The translations under genes were made by a program, and so were the position numbers. Positions 25,771 through 35,530 of a stretch of DNA of 35,550 nucleotides are shown here, piece after piece. This stretch comes from an uncultured Butyrivibrio sp. (lineage in GTDB: Bacteria; Bacillota; Clostridia; Lachnospirales; Lachnospiraceae), in the NCBI GenBank assembly GCA_947168935.1, contig CAMVNV010000022.1, positions 1 to 35,550 on the forward strand, in the 5' to 3' direction. Within the stretch, counting starts at the first letter, position 1. Every line of letters begins with the position of its first letter. The notes beneath the pieces are model-generated. The model saw nothing but the letters and a program-made list of their open reading frames with translations. It had not been told where the DNA came from and did not search any database.

Positions 25771-28458
25771 ATGAGAAATCCATTGATAAAACGAATCCCC
25801 AGGGAGTTAAGATCCGACTGGCATAAATATATAGTAATAATCCTCTTCATGGTCATAATGATAGGTGTCATCTCCGGTATGTATGTAGGTCACGACAGTA
25901 TGCTTGCCGCAGTATACGGAGGAAGGGAGGAACTGAACATTGAAGATGGAAGTTTTGAACTATCTAAAAAAGCATCTGATGAACTCTTAGATGGCATAGC
26001 CTCAGGCGAAAAGGCTGATGTCAGAGCCTACTACATAGACAAGGGCAACAAGGAAGCTGATGAAGAAGTTGCAAAGGCTATCGAAGAAGAATTAAATAAG
26101 CAGGTTACAGAAGGAATAGAAGAAGCTGTTCGTGCCCAGTGCGCTGCATACGGCATAACAGATGAAACGCTTATTCAGCAGCAGATAGATAAAGCTATGA
26201 CAGATTCTTTTGACAGCGCCCTTCTTGAAGCAAAAGAGTCAGACGAATACCAAAAAGCCGTGGAAGATGCCTACACCGAAGCCCACGATGAAGTAATCAA
26301 AAAGGTTGATGAGAAGTGGGACGACATAGCAGACAGATATAATCTTAATGATGAAGTTGCGCCTGTCCCGGTAACAATTTACGAACATTTTTATAGGGAA
26401 GAGTCAGAAGATAACAATAACGACGGCACAGAAGATGCCGTAGTCAGGATCTATAAAAGTGATTCTGAGATAGATAAGGCTTCTTTTAATGAAGGAAGAG
26501 CTCCTGAAAAGGATAACGAAATAGCCATAGACAGAATGCACGCTGATAACGTAGGCGTTAAGCTTGGCGATACAATTACTGTAGGCGGCAAGGAGTTTGA
26601 AATTGTAGGACTTATATCTTATGTCAACTACTTAACCCTCCACAGCTCCAACACAGATCAGATGTTCGATGCCTTTGGCTTTGACGTAGCCATGGTAACT
26701 CCTGATGCTTTTGATAATCTCACAGCAAGGGTTCACTATAGCTATGCCTATAAGTATATAAACGTTCCAGAAAACAAAGTAGAGAAGGCAGATTACTCAG
26801 ATAGTTTCTTAAAGTCCCTGATAACCCAGACGCTGGTTCATGACAGCGAGATAGAAGACTACCTTCCCGAGTATCTGCGCCAGGCAAGCAACTTTGCTGT
26901 ATCTGACATAGAAGGAGACTCTGCCGCTACCAGCATTTTGTGCTACATCCTGATCGGCGTTATCGCATTCATTTTTGCTATTATAATCAGTAACACAATC
27001 GACAAGGAAGCATCCGTTATAGGAACCCTCAGAGCATCCGGTTACAGCAGGTCAGAACTTGTCTTTCATTACATGTCCATGCCGGTTATAGTGACAATCC
27101 TTGGCGCTGTTATAGGCAATGTCCTTGGCTACACGGCATTCAAGAATCTTGCGGTATATCTTTACTTCAACAGCTACAGCCTTCCTACCTGCCACGCAGT
27201 ATGGAGTAGTACCGCCCTTGTTAAGACAACGATCATTCCGCTACTACTTATGTTTTTCATCAATTTATTTGTAATAGTAAAAAAGCTCCAGCTAAGCCCT
27301 TTAAGGTTCCTAAGGCACGACCTTGCCAAAACAAAAAGGACCAAAGCAAGGAGACTTCCAGCCTGGTCATTTCTTAGAAGGTTCAGGCTCCGCATACTTT
27401 TCCAGAACATGCCAAACTATGTTGTCCTGATATTCGGCGTAGTATTCATTCAGCTGATGCTCTGCTTTGCCTTCGGCCTCCCTGATTCACTGAATCACTA
27501 CGCCAAGGAAGCGCCGAACATGATATTTGCCGATTATCAGTACATGCTCATGGACTACATGGACGAAGATGGCAACATTATCGAAACTTCAGAAGAGACT
27601 GCAGAGAAGTTCAGTCTTGAAGACCTTCTGTATCCCAAGGCTAAGAGCAGCATTCGTGAAGGTATGGGAAGCGGCGGCGATGAAAGTGTCTCAGTTTACG
27701 GAATAGTCGCAGACAGTTCCTATATCACTTTGGAAAAAGATACTAAGGACGGAGTATACATATCAAGCGCATTTTCTAAGAAGTTTGGAATTAAGGAAGG
27801 CGACGAAGTAACTCTTAACGCAGAGTATGAAAACAAGAGCTATACTTTTAATGTAATTGGTATAGTCCAATACGACGGCGGGATAGCAGCCTTTATGAAC
27901 ATAGGAGACTTTAACTCTACATTTGGCCATAAAGATAAAGAGTTCTCAGGATATTTTTCCAGAAATGAGATAACAGATATTGATGAGCAGGACATTGGAG
28001 CAGTAATAACAGCAGAAGATATCACGAAAGTAACCAACCAGCTCATGCACTCTATGGGTAAGTTCATGGACGTATTCAAATATGCGCTTATCGTGCTGTC
28101 TGCATCACTTATATATCTACTTGCAAAGATCATTATAGAGAAAAACGAAAGCTCGATCTCCATGGCCAAGATCCTCGGATTTAGAAACGGCGAGATAGGA
28201 GGTCTCTACATCCTTCCTACAGCTATTGTGGTTGTGATCTTTTCGCTTATAAGCTTCGTGATCGGCTATATGCTCATGATATGGATATTCCATGCATTCA
28301 TGCTTCAGATGGATGGTTACTTTGCCTTCTATATGACTAAGGCGTCAATGATATTATCAATTGTATATCTTCTCATCGGATATGCGGCTGTATCTCTTGT
28401 TGATTTTAGAAGGATCAAACGAATACCGCTTGATGTGGCACTTAAGAACATAGAGTAA
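25771..28458 (+). CDS. FtsX/MacB-like ABC permease with long extracytoplasmic domain
   Basis: N-terminal TM, charged extracytoplasmic region, FtsX-like TM block (IIGVIAFIFAIIISNTIDKEASVIGTLRASGYSRSEL) and a second TM block at the C-terminus (AKILGFRNGEIGGLY). Confidence 0.9.
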   Translation: MRNPLIKRIPRELRSDWHKYIVIILFMVIMIGVISGMYVGHDSMLAAVYGGREELNIEDGSFELSKKASDELLDGIASGEKADVRAYYIDKGNKEADEEVAKAIEEELNKQVTEGIEEAVRAQCAAYGITDETLIQQQIDKAMTDSFDSALLEAKESDEYQKAVEDAYTEAHDEVIKKVDEKWDDIADRYNLNDEVAPVPVTIYEHFYREESEDNNNDGTEDAVVRIYKSDSEIDKASFNEGRAPEKDNEIAIDRMHADNVGVKLGDTITVGGKEFEIVGLISYVNYLTLHSSNTDQMFDAFGFDVAMVTPDAFDNLTARVHYSYAYKYINVPENKVEKADYSDSFLKSLITQTLVHDSEIEDYLPEYLRQASNFAVSDIEGDSAATSILCYILIGVIAFIFAIIISNTIDKEASVIGTLRASGYSRSELVFHYMSMPVIVTILGAVIGNVLGYTAFKNLAVYLYFNSYSLPTCHAVWSSTALVKTTIIPLLLMFFINLFVIVKKLQLSPLRFLRHDLAKTKRTKARRLPAWSFLRRFRLRILFQNMPNYVVLIFGVVFIQLMLCFAFGLPDSLNHYAKEAPNMIFADYQYMLMDYMDEDGNIIETSEETAEKFSLEDLLYPKAKSSIREGMGSGGDESVSVYGIVADSSYITLEKDTKDGVYISSAFSKKFGIKEGDEVTLNAEYENKSYTFNVIGIVQYDGGIAAFMNIGDFNSTFGHKDKEFSGYFSRNEITDIDEQDIGAVITAEDITKVTNQLMHSMGKFMDVFKYALIVLSASLIYLLAKIIIEKNESSISMAKILGFRNGEIGGLYILPTAIVVVIFSLISFVIGYMLMIWIFHAFMLQMDGYFAFYMTKASMILSIVYLLIGYAAVSLVDFRRIKRIPLDVALKNIE

Positions 28459-28517
28459 GACCGCTATATCCAAAAAGAAAATTGTTATTAGGCCGTCATC
28501 TGACGGCTTAATATATG

Positions 28518-28547
28518 GCATTGAGTTAGCGATAACTAACTCAATGC
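28518..28547. promoter_or_regulatory. Palindromic operator-like site B
   Basis: gcattgagttag-cgataa-ctaactcaatgc, 12-bp perfect arms; same core as site A. Confidence 0.6.
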
Positions 28548-28576
28548 ATCAAACAATACATAAGGAGGAGTCCCAA

Positions 28577-28711
28577 ATGTTTAAAAAAGTCGCTCCCTAT
28601 ATAGGGGAGTACAAAAAGTACACTGTTCTTGCGGCTATCATGATGATCATTGAGTACGTCAACGGAATGGAGGTTGTCCAAAATTGGTGGAAGGAGAAAT
28701 ATATGATATGA
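28577..28711 (+). pseudogene. Truncated ABC half-transporter N-terminus (44 codons) translationally coupled to the next gene
   Basis: RBS taaggaggag, ATG, MFKKVAPYIGEYKKYTVLAAIMMIIEYVNGMEVVQNWWKEKYMI*; the start resembles the N-terminus of ABC-exporter TM domains; the stop overlaps the ATG at 28708 (ATGA). Confidence 0.55.
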
Positions 28712-30522
28712 AAAAACAAAGTGTCCCCAAAAAGAAAAGCGTAATAAAACAGCTCCTTGATTACGCTGGTAATCACAAGTATTTTACTATCAGTTCATGG
28801 ATTCTGGCCGCAATAAGTGCGCTTGTAGCTTTAGTCCCCTTTTATTACATCTGGCGCATCATAAAGGAAGTTGTGGAAGTAAGGGCGGATTTTTCCAAGG
28901 CGACTCATATCGTTAGCTTTGGCTGGAGCGCAGTAGGAATGAGTCTTCTTGCAATGCTTTTATATATCGCAGCTCTCATGTGCTCTCACGTAGCGGCTTT
29001 CAGAGTTCAGGTGAATATGAGAAAAGCCATGATGGAGCATGTCATGAAGCTTCCCATGGGTTATATCGAATCAGAGGGAAGCGGTAAGATCAGAAAGATT
29101 GTAGCTGATTCAAGCGCAGCCACAGAGACCTTCCTTGCCCACAGTCTTCCTGACAAGGCAGTAAGCTATGCAACCCCTGTTGGCCTTATCGCAATGCTCC
29201 TTATCTTTGACTGGAAGATAGGTTTGATCTGTCTAATCCCAGCGGTCCTTGCCTTCCTTATGATGGGCGGAATGATGGGAGAGAAGATGCAAAATGATAT
29301 GAAGGAGTACCAAAACGCCCTTGATGAGATGTCAGCTGAAGCAGTTGAATATGTCAGGGGTATTCCTGTAGTAAAGACCTTTGGCCAGTCCGTCTTTTCC
29401 TTTAAGAGATTTAAGGATGCCATTGATAAATACGAAGAGTGGACCATCACCTATACAATTGGTATGAGGATTCCGATGATAGGTTTTACTACAGCGGCAA
29501 ATGCAGTGTTTGCAGCTCTTGTTGCCTGTAGCTTCTTTTTTACCAGAAACGGCATCACTGATACCTTTCTTTACAACATTCTTTTTTACATAATCATCAC
29601 ACCGATCCTGACGGTTACCCTTATGAAGGTGGCTTATGCGGGCGAGAGCCAGATGATCGTTAAGGATGCCCTAAACAGAATGTATTCACTTCTTGATGTG
29701 GAGCCTTTAAAAGAAACATCTAACCCGCAGCTTCCAGGGGACAGCAGCATTAAGATCGATAACATTACATTTGCCTATGATGAGAAAAAAGCTAACGCCA
29801 TCGATGGTATAAGTCTTGATATTAAGCCTGGAGAGCACATTGCCTTTGTAGGTCCGTCCGGCGGAGGCAAGACGACCCTTGCTTCCCTGATCGCCAGATT
29901 CTGGGATGTGAAGCAGGGCAGCATTAAGATTGGCGGTGTGGATGTTAGAGACATTTCATCTGCTGATCTTATGAAAAATGTATCATACGTATTCCAGGAC
30001 AGTAAGCTTCTTAAGATGTCCATTCTTGATAATATCAAAATGGGAAAACCTGATGCTTCTGAAGCTGAAGTTATCAAGGCTCTTAAAGATGCCATGTGCT
30101 GGGATATCATTGAAAAGCTTCCCGATGGTTTGGGCACTATGATTGGAAGTAAGGGAACTTATGTATCTGGCGGAGAAGCCCAGCGTATCTCTATCGCAAG
30201 AGCTTTCCTTAAGAATGCTCCCATCCTTATCCTTGACGAAGCCACTGCCTTTGCAGATCCCGACAATGAGATCATGGTTCAGAAGGCCTTTGCAAATCTG
30301 TCAAAAGATAAAACAGTTATCATGATAGCGCACCGCCTTTCTACAGTTGTGGATGCTGATAAGATCTGCGTTCTTTCTGAGGGCCACATCGTTGAAAGTG
30401 GAAGGCATGACGCTCTTCTTGCAAAAGGCGGCATATATGCTCACATGTGGAATGAGTATAAGAAATCGGTTAACTGGAAAGTTGGAGTGACTTCTCAAAG
30501 CGAAGCACGCACTTATGCATGA
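28708..30522 (+). CDS. ABC transporter half-molecule, IrtAB/YbtPQ-like (exporter-fold, possible siderophore/metal-related)
   Basis: Walker A GPSGGGKTT, YVSGGEAQRISIARA, LDEATAFADPDNE; TM-region motif ATETFLAHSLPD. ATG 28708 (MKKQSV) preferred over the track's 28684. Confidence 0.88.
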   Translation: MKKQSVPKKKSVIKQLLDYAGNHKYFTISSWILAAISALVALVPFYYIWRIIKEVVEVRADFSKATHIVSFGWSAVGMSLLAMLLYIAALMCSHVAAFRVQVNMRKAMMEHVMKLPMGYIESEGSGKIRKIVADSSAATETFLAHSLPDKAVSYATPVGLIAMLLIFDWKIGLICLIPAVLAFLMMGGMMGEKMQNDMKEYQNALDEMSAEAVEYVRGIPVVKTFGQSVFSFKRFKDAIDKYEEWTITYTIGMRIPMIGFTTAANAVFAALVACSFFFTRNGITDTFLYNILFYIIITPILTVTLMKVAYAGESQMIVKDALNRMYSLLDVEPLKETSNPQLPGDSSIKIDNITFAYDEKKANAIDGISLDIKPGEHIAFVGPSGGGKTTLASLIARFWDVKQGSIKIGGVDVRDISSADLMKNVSYVFQDSKLLKMSILDNIKMGKPDASEAEVIKALKDAMCWDIIEKLPDGLGTMIGSKGTYVSGGEAQRISIARAFLKNAPILILDEATAFADPDNEIMVQKAFANLSKDKTVIMIAHRLSTVVDADKICVLSEGHIVESGRHDALLAKGGIYAHMWNEYKKSVNWKVGVTSQSEARTYA

Positions 30523-30544
30523 TGAGAGAGTGAGGTAAAAATAC

Positions 30545-32332
30545 ATGATAGAAAAACTGCAACATAAATACGCGCTCTCCAAGCAGGGAGCAAAAGATAT
30601 GGTAAAGGCTTTCGTAGCCTGCACCTTAGCTAATCTGGCACAGATGATGCCTGTGGGAATCCTTTTCATGATGACGGGAGACCTCTTAAATGGCGAACTT
30701 CCCAAAAAACATGTGATCATTTTCATTTTGGGCTCTATAGTATGTCTTATACTAATAGCATTAACAGAATACTTTCAGTATAATGCAACCTTCTTTTCAA
30801 CTTATGTTGAAAGCGGTGTAAGAAGACGTTCTCTTGCAGAGAAACTTAGAAAGATCCCTCTTTCCTTTTTTGGCAAAAAAGATCTCGCTGACCTTACCAA
30901 TACTATTATGGCAGACTGCGCCATGATCGAAACAGCATCATCACACTGGCTTCCCGAACTTGTTGGAGCTTTTATATCAACAACTCTTGTGGTCATCAGC
31001 CTTTTCTTTTTTGACGCAAGAATGGCTATAGCTGCGGTATGGGTGCTTCCAGTTGCATTTATAATCGTGTTTACTTCAAGAAACGTGATGCACAAAGTTA
31101 ACAGAAGGGGCAGCAGATACAAGGTGGCATGCCTTGACGGAATCCAGGAAGCGCTGGAAACAGTAAGAGACTTAAAAGCTTATAACGCTCAGGATACCTA
31201 TATGGTTGGCCTTAATAAGAAGATCAAGGCCGTTGAGTCTCATAACATTTTCTCAGAGTTTTTAAACGCGGCTTTTGTTTGTAGTGCCCAGATGATCCTG
31301 AAGTTTGGTATAGGTACAGTCGCTGTTGTTGGTTCATCACTTTTATTAAAAAACGAGATTAGTATCATTACATTCTTTATGTACCTGCTGGTGGTTTCAA
31401 GAATGTATGAGCCTTTGCAGATAGCACTTCAGAACTTCTCAGCTCTTATTGCCACAGATACTCAGTGCGAGAGAATGGATGAGATCTTGTCGCACTATGA
31501 GCAGACTGGAAGCGATGAGCTTACCAATAAGAACTATGACATTGAATTTAAGAATGTACGCTTTTCTTATGATGACGGAGAGACAGTACTTAAGGATGTA
31601 AGCTTTGTGGCAAAGCAGGGCGAAGTTACAGCTCTCATCGGTCCATCCGGTGGTGGAAAGACTACGGTTTCAAGACTTGCTGCAAGGTTCTGGGATATTG
31701 ATAAGGGACTTATTACAGTTGGCGGCATGGATATTTCAAAGATTGATCCTGAAAGACTCCTTTCAATGTATTCAATAGTATTCCAGGATGTGACACTCTT
31801 TAATAACACAGTTCTTGAGAATATCAGGATTGGAAGAAAAGAAGCCAGCGATGAAGAAGTAATGGCAGCAGCAAAGCTTGCTCACTGCGATGAATTCATA
31901 GATAAGCTTCCTGAAGGCTATAACACACTTATAGGCGAGAACGGCTCTGAACTTTCAGGAGGTGAGCGTCAGAGAATCTCAATTGCAAGAGCCTTCCTTA
32001 AGGATGCGCCTATTATCCTCATGGATGAAGCGACTGCATCTCTTGACGTAGATAACGAGTCACTTATTCAGGAAGCCATCAGTGACCTCATCAAGAATAA
32101 GACAGTTCTTATCATCGCCCACCGTATGCGTACCGTAGACGGTGCTGATAAGATCGTAGTTCTTAAAAATGGTAAAGTGGCTGAGTCAGATACCCCTGCA
32201 AGGCTCAGAGAAACTGACGGAATTTATAGCCATATGCTGGCAGTTCAGATGCAGACGGAGAACTGGAAGCTGGCATGGAAAAATATTCTTGATGGGAGTT
32301 ATGTGGGAAGTAGTCAGGTGAATTTAATATAA
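30545..32332 (+). CDS. ABC transporter half-molecule, partner of the preceding gene
   Basis: Walker A GPSGGGKTT, LSGGERQRISIARA, MDEATASLDVDNE; SHWLPELVGAF matches the position of AHSLPD in the partner. Confidence 0.9.
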   Translation: MIEKLQHKYALSKQGAKDMVKAFVACTLANLAQMMPVGILFMMTGDLLNGELPKKHVIIFILGSIVCLILIALTEYFQYNATFFSTYVESGVRRRSLAEKLRKIPLSFFGKKDLADLTNTIMADCAMIETASSHWLPELVGAFISTTLVVISLFFFDARMAIAAVWVLPVAFIIVFTSRNVMHKVNRRGSRYKVACLDGIQEALETVRDLKAYNAQDTYMVGLNKKIKAVESHNIFSEFLNAAFVCSAQMILKFGIGTVAVVGSSLLLKNEISIITFFMYLLVVSRMYEPLQIALQNFSALIATDTQCERMDEILSHYEQTGSDELTNKNYDIEFKNVRFSYDDGETVLKDVSFVAKQGEVTALIGPSGGGKTTVSRLAARFWDIDKGLITVGGMDISKIDPERLLSMYSIVFQDVTLFNNTVLENIRIGRKEASDEEVMAAAKLAHCDEFIDKLPEGYNTLIGENGSELSGGERQRISIARAFLKDAPIILMDEATASLDVDNESLIQEAISDLIKNKTVLIIAHRMRTVDGADKIVVLKNGKVAESDTPARLRETDGIYSHMLAVQMQTENWKLAWKNILDGSYVGSSQVNLI

Positions 32333-32338
32333 GCATTG

Positions 32339-32384
32339 AAGAGCCGGTTGCAGAAATAAATCTGTAATACGGCTCTTTTTTTGC
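32339..32384 (+). terminator. Terminator after the ABC pair
   Basis: agagccg...cggctct followed by ttttttg; inner stem tgcaga/tctgta. Confidence 0.75.
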
Positions 32385-32422
32385 TATAGTATTAGTAAGA
32401 TTCTTATAGATGAGGTAAAGAC

Positions 32423-32896
32423 ATGTCTGAGATAGATAGGTTAAAAGAAATCGTTGAAAAGCTTAGAAGTGAAGATGGATGTGCTTGGGATAAGGTTCAG
32501 ACCCATAGCAGTCTTAAGCCCTGCTGCGTAGAAGAGGCAGCAGAAGTTGTCGGCGGCATCAACATTCTTGAGAAAACCGGAGATCCAACTAATCTTAAGG
32601 AGGAGCTTGGAGACCTTCTTTTGCAGGTAATGTTCCAATCTGTAATTGCAGAGGAAGAGGGGCTTTTTACATTTGATGATGTTGCTCAGACTATTTCAGA
32701 TAAGATGATAAGAAGGCACCCGCATGTGTTTGGAGATATGAAGTTTGCGTCAGAAGAAGAACTCCATAAAGCCTGGGCTGATATCAAGAAAAAAGAAAAG
32801 GAAGGCCGGGAGTGGGAAGCAGACTATCTTGAAGAAGCTATGAATGAGTCGGCAAGACTTATTGATAAAGCTAAGGAAAGAAAGGGCTTTAAGTAA
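32423..32896 (+). CDS. mazG: MazG-type nucleoside triphosphate pyrophosphohydrolase
   Basis: CAWDKVQTHSSLKPCCVEEAAEVV...LKEELGDLLLQVMFQSVIAEEEG...RRHPHVFGD. Confidence 0.93.
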   Translation: MSEIDRLKEIVEKLRSEDGCAWDKVQTHSSLKPCCVEEAAEVVGGINILEKTGDPTNLKEELGDLLLQVMFQSVIAEEEGLFTFDDVAQTISDKMIRRHPHVFGDMKFASEEELHKAWADIKKKEKEGREWEADYLEEAMNESARLIDKAKERKGFK

Positions 32897-33005
32897 CTTT
32901 ATGATATGACATTAGTCTAAATGACGTGACATAAGATTTGAGAGATTTATATAAGATAAGAAAGATGAAGAAGATAATCGTTAGATCAAAAGAAAGTTGA
33001 ATATT

Positions 33006-33695
33006 ATGAATATACTAAAAAAATTAACTGGCCACATATGGTATATGCCATATGAATCAGAAAGAGACAGACCAAATCTGTGCTATGTTAAAGGGGATAG
33101 TTTTAGTATCGCGATAGATGCAGGACACTCGCAGGCCCATACTAAGGATTTTTATGCTCTTTTGGAGCAAGAAGGCCTGCCCCTTCCAAGTCTTACAGTG
33201 ATCACCCACTGGCACTGGGATCATACGTTTGGTATGCACGCTGTTAATGGTCTGTGCATTGCTAATGAAAAGACAAGAGATTACCTTGCCAAGTGGAAAG
33301 AGAAGATTGAAACAAATGGTCCCGATGAGTTCCTATCACTCCATGAAAGTATCAGGAGAGAATATTCAGGAAATAAGCCTGTAATCGTAACACTTCCTGA
33401 CATAGTATTTTCAGGCAGTATGGAACTTGATCTTGGTGGTATCCACGTCAAAATAATGCAGGCCCAGTCACCACACACAGACGATGCGACACTTGTTTAT
33501 GTCTATGAGGAGAAGGTTCTTTTCATAGGGGATGCTAATAGTGGTGAATTCCCAACATGGATCAAAAGTAGGGACCTTAGCATGAAGCTTGTAGATACGA
33601 TCAAAGAGATTGATCCTAAGATTTGCCTAGAGGGCCATTGGGAGCCTGTTGAGACTTCTGATACCTTAGCTGATCTTATGACTTTTGATAATTGA
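33006..33695 (+). CDS. Metallo-beta-lactamase-fold hydrolase
   Basis: THWHWDHTFG metal motif, QSPHTDDATLVYV, FIGDAN, LEGHWEP. Confidence 0.88.
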   Translation: MNILKKLTGHIWYMPYESERDRPNLCYVKGDSFSIAIDAGHSQAHTKDFYALLEQEGLPLPSLTVITHWHWDHTFGMHAVNGLCIANEKTRDYLAKWKEKIETNGPDEFLSLHESIRREYSGNKPVIVTLPDIVFSGSMELDLGGIHVKIMQAQSPHTDDATLVYVYEEKVLFIGDANSGEFPTWIKSRDLSMKLVDTIKEIDPKICLEGHWEPVETSDTLADLMTFDN

Positions 33696-33713
33696 CATTA
33701 GGAGGTTAGATAC

Positions 33714-34121
33714 ATGGAATATATACACAACGTTCAGTACTATGAAACCGACAAGATGGGCATAACCCATCACTCAAACTATATCAGATGGATGGAAGAA
33801 GCAAGGATAGACTTTCTGTCTCAGATAGGATGGGACTATGCAAAGCTTGAAGAGATGGGGATCATATCACCGGTTTTGAGCGTGACTTGTGACTACAAGC
33901 AGAGCACGACATTCCCGGACAGCGTTCATATAAGCGTCTCGGTAAAAGAGTTTAAAGGCGTTAAGCTCCACCTTGCCTACGAAATGAAGAATCAGGACGG
34001 AGGGACTGTATGCAAGGGTACATCTTCACATGCATTTTTAAATCGTGAAGGAAGACCTATCCGAATGAAGGATGAACAGCCTGAGCTCTTTGAGGCACTT
34101 AGCAGTTTGGTATCTGCATAA
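33714..34121 (+). CDS. Acyl-CoA thioesterase, 4HBT (YbgC-like) family
   Basis: VQYYETDKMGITHHSNYIRWMEEARIDFLSQIG; hotdog-fold signature. Confidence 0.9.
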   Translation: MEYIHNVQYYETDKMGITHHSNYIRWMEEARIDFLSQIGWDYAKLEEMGIISPVLSVTCDYKQSTTFPDSVHISVSVKEFKGVKLHLAYEMKNQDGGTVCKGTSSHAFLNREGRPIRMKDEQPELFEALSSLVSA

Positions 34122-34142
34122 CACTATATGGGAGGAAAAGCA

Positions 34143-34721
34143 ATGCTTTATGACTTGGTAAAAGAAAACAGAAGTTACAGAGGCTATAAGGAAGGTTACA
34201 CTATATCTGAAGAAGATCTCAAAGACCTTATAAATATGGCAAGAATCACTGCATCAGGAGCAAATCTTCAGCCGCTGAAATATAGAATCGTTACTGATAG
34301 TAGTGAAGTAGATGCGCTTAATTCCTTAACCAGATGGGCCAAGATGCTGACAAATATTACTTTGCCCCATGAAGGAAAATATCCAAATGCCTACATCGTA
34401 GTCTGCGTAGACAAGGATATCTGCAAGAACGAAGAAACTGCAAAGATGGATATTGGTATTGCTGCTCAGACCATACTACTTGGCGCTGTTGAAAAAGGCC
34501 TTGGAGGATGTATGCTTGGCAATTTTGACAAGGAAGAACTGAATAAGGCTTTGTCACTTACCGAAACAATGTCACCACAGCTTATCATAGCTATTGGAAA
34601 GCCTGATGAAAAAGTAGTTCTTGTAGATACCAGTGACGACGGCAGTACCAAGTATTACAGAGATGAAAATGATATACATTATGTTCCCAAAAGAAAGCTG
34701 GAAGATATCCTGATCAGATAA
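34143..34721 (+). CDS. Nitroreductase-family protein
   Basis: LVKENRSYRGYKEGYTISEEDLKDLINMARITASGANLQPLKYRIV; GIAAQTILLGAVEKGLGGCMLG. RBS ggaggaaaag before ATG 34143. Confidence 0.88.
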   Translation: MLYDLVKENRSYRGYKEGYTISEEDLKDLINMARITASGANLQPLKYRIVTDSSEVDALNSLTRWAKMLTNITLPHEGKYPNAYIVVCVDKDICKNEETAKMDIGIAAQTILLGAVEKGLGGCMLGNFDKEELNKALSLTETMSPQLIIAIGKPDEKVVLVDTSDDGSTKYYRDENDIHYVPKRKLEDILIR

Positions 34722-34857
34722 AGAGTGCAAAAGAGCATTATCCATACTTAAAGTGCGCCTATTATACCGAGGCAAATGAATACAAAACAGAATGGGAAAA
34801 TTGGTAATAAAACACAGATAATGTATTATAACTCAAAGCGGGAGCTTGGAGGATTAA

Positions 34858-35421
34858 ATGAAAGCTAGAGAATACCTTGATATTTTGCATGTTGCTGAGA
34901 GATTAAAGGATACACCTCGTCATTGTACGACTACTAATCGTAGAACTGAGAGCGTTGCTGAACACAGCTGGCGTATCAGTCTTATGGCATTTTTGTTAAG
35001 ACACGAATTCCCGGACCTTGATATAGACAAGGTGGTAGATATGTGCCTTATTCATGATCTTGGAGAGTGCTTTACTGGTGATATTCCGACATTTGTAAAG
35101 ACCGATAATGATAGAGATATTGAGGATAATCTCTTAAACCAATGGGTTCAATCTCTTCCAATTGAGGTATCAAAGGATTTTGCAGCATTGTACGAGGAGA
35201 TGGAAGCTCAGGAAACTAAGGAAGCCAAGCTGTACAAGGCTTTAGATAAATTAGAAGCGCTTATTCAGCACAATGAATCCCCTATAGATACCTGGTCTGA
35301 GAATGAGTATGAGCTTAACAAAACATACGCATTCGATACAGTTGCTTTTTCTGATTGGCTCACAGAACTACGAAAAGCTATACTTGATGATACATTAAGT
35401 AAGATTAATGAAGATAAATAA
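34858..35421 (+). CDS. HD-domain phosphohydrolase, YfbR/HDDC2-like 5'-deoxynucleotidase
   Basis: RTESVAEHSWRISLMAFLLRHEFPDLDIDKVVDMCLIHDLGECFTGDIPTF; RBS ttggagg. Confidence 0.88.
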   Translation: MKAREYLDILHVAERLKDTPRHCTTTNRRTESVAEHSWRISLMAFLLRHEFPDLDIDKVVDMCLIHDLGECFTGDIPTFVKTDNDRDIEDNLLNQWVQSLPIEVSKDFAALYEEMEAQETKEAKLYKALDKLEALIQHNESPIDTWSENEYELNKTYAFDTVAFSDWLTELRKAILDDTLSKINEDK

Positions 35422-35486
35422 AGAGATTTTTGGAAATAGATATGTTAAAAGTTCGTAAGGCTGAAAAAGCAGAATTTGATAACATT

Positions 35487-35530
35487 GGCGGCGCACACTC
35501 GTGACTTTAGTCATGAGTTAGCCGCCTTTT
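35487..35530 (+). terminator. Long-stem terminator
   Basis: ggcggc...actcgtgac-ttta-gtcatgagt...gccgcc followed by tttt. Confidence 0.7.

Noticed and set aside
28492-28507. gccgtca-tc-tgacggc hairpin as a strong terminator
   Set aside because: Good stem but 2-nt loop and followed by ttaatat, not a T-run; terminator activity uncertain.
30301-30726. 141-aa minus-strand ORF
   Set aside because: Antisense to the two ABC genes; no RBS context or family motif recognised.
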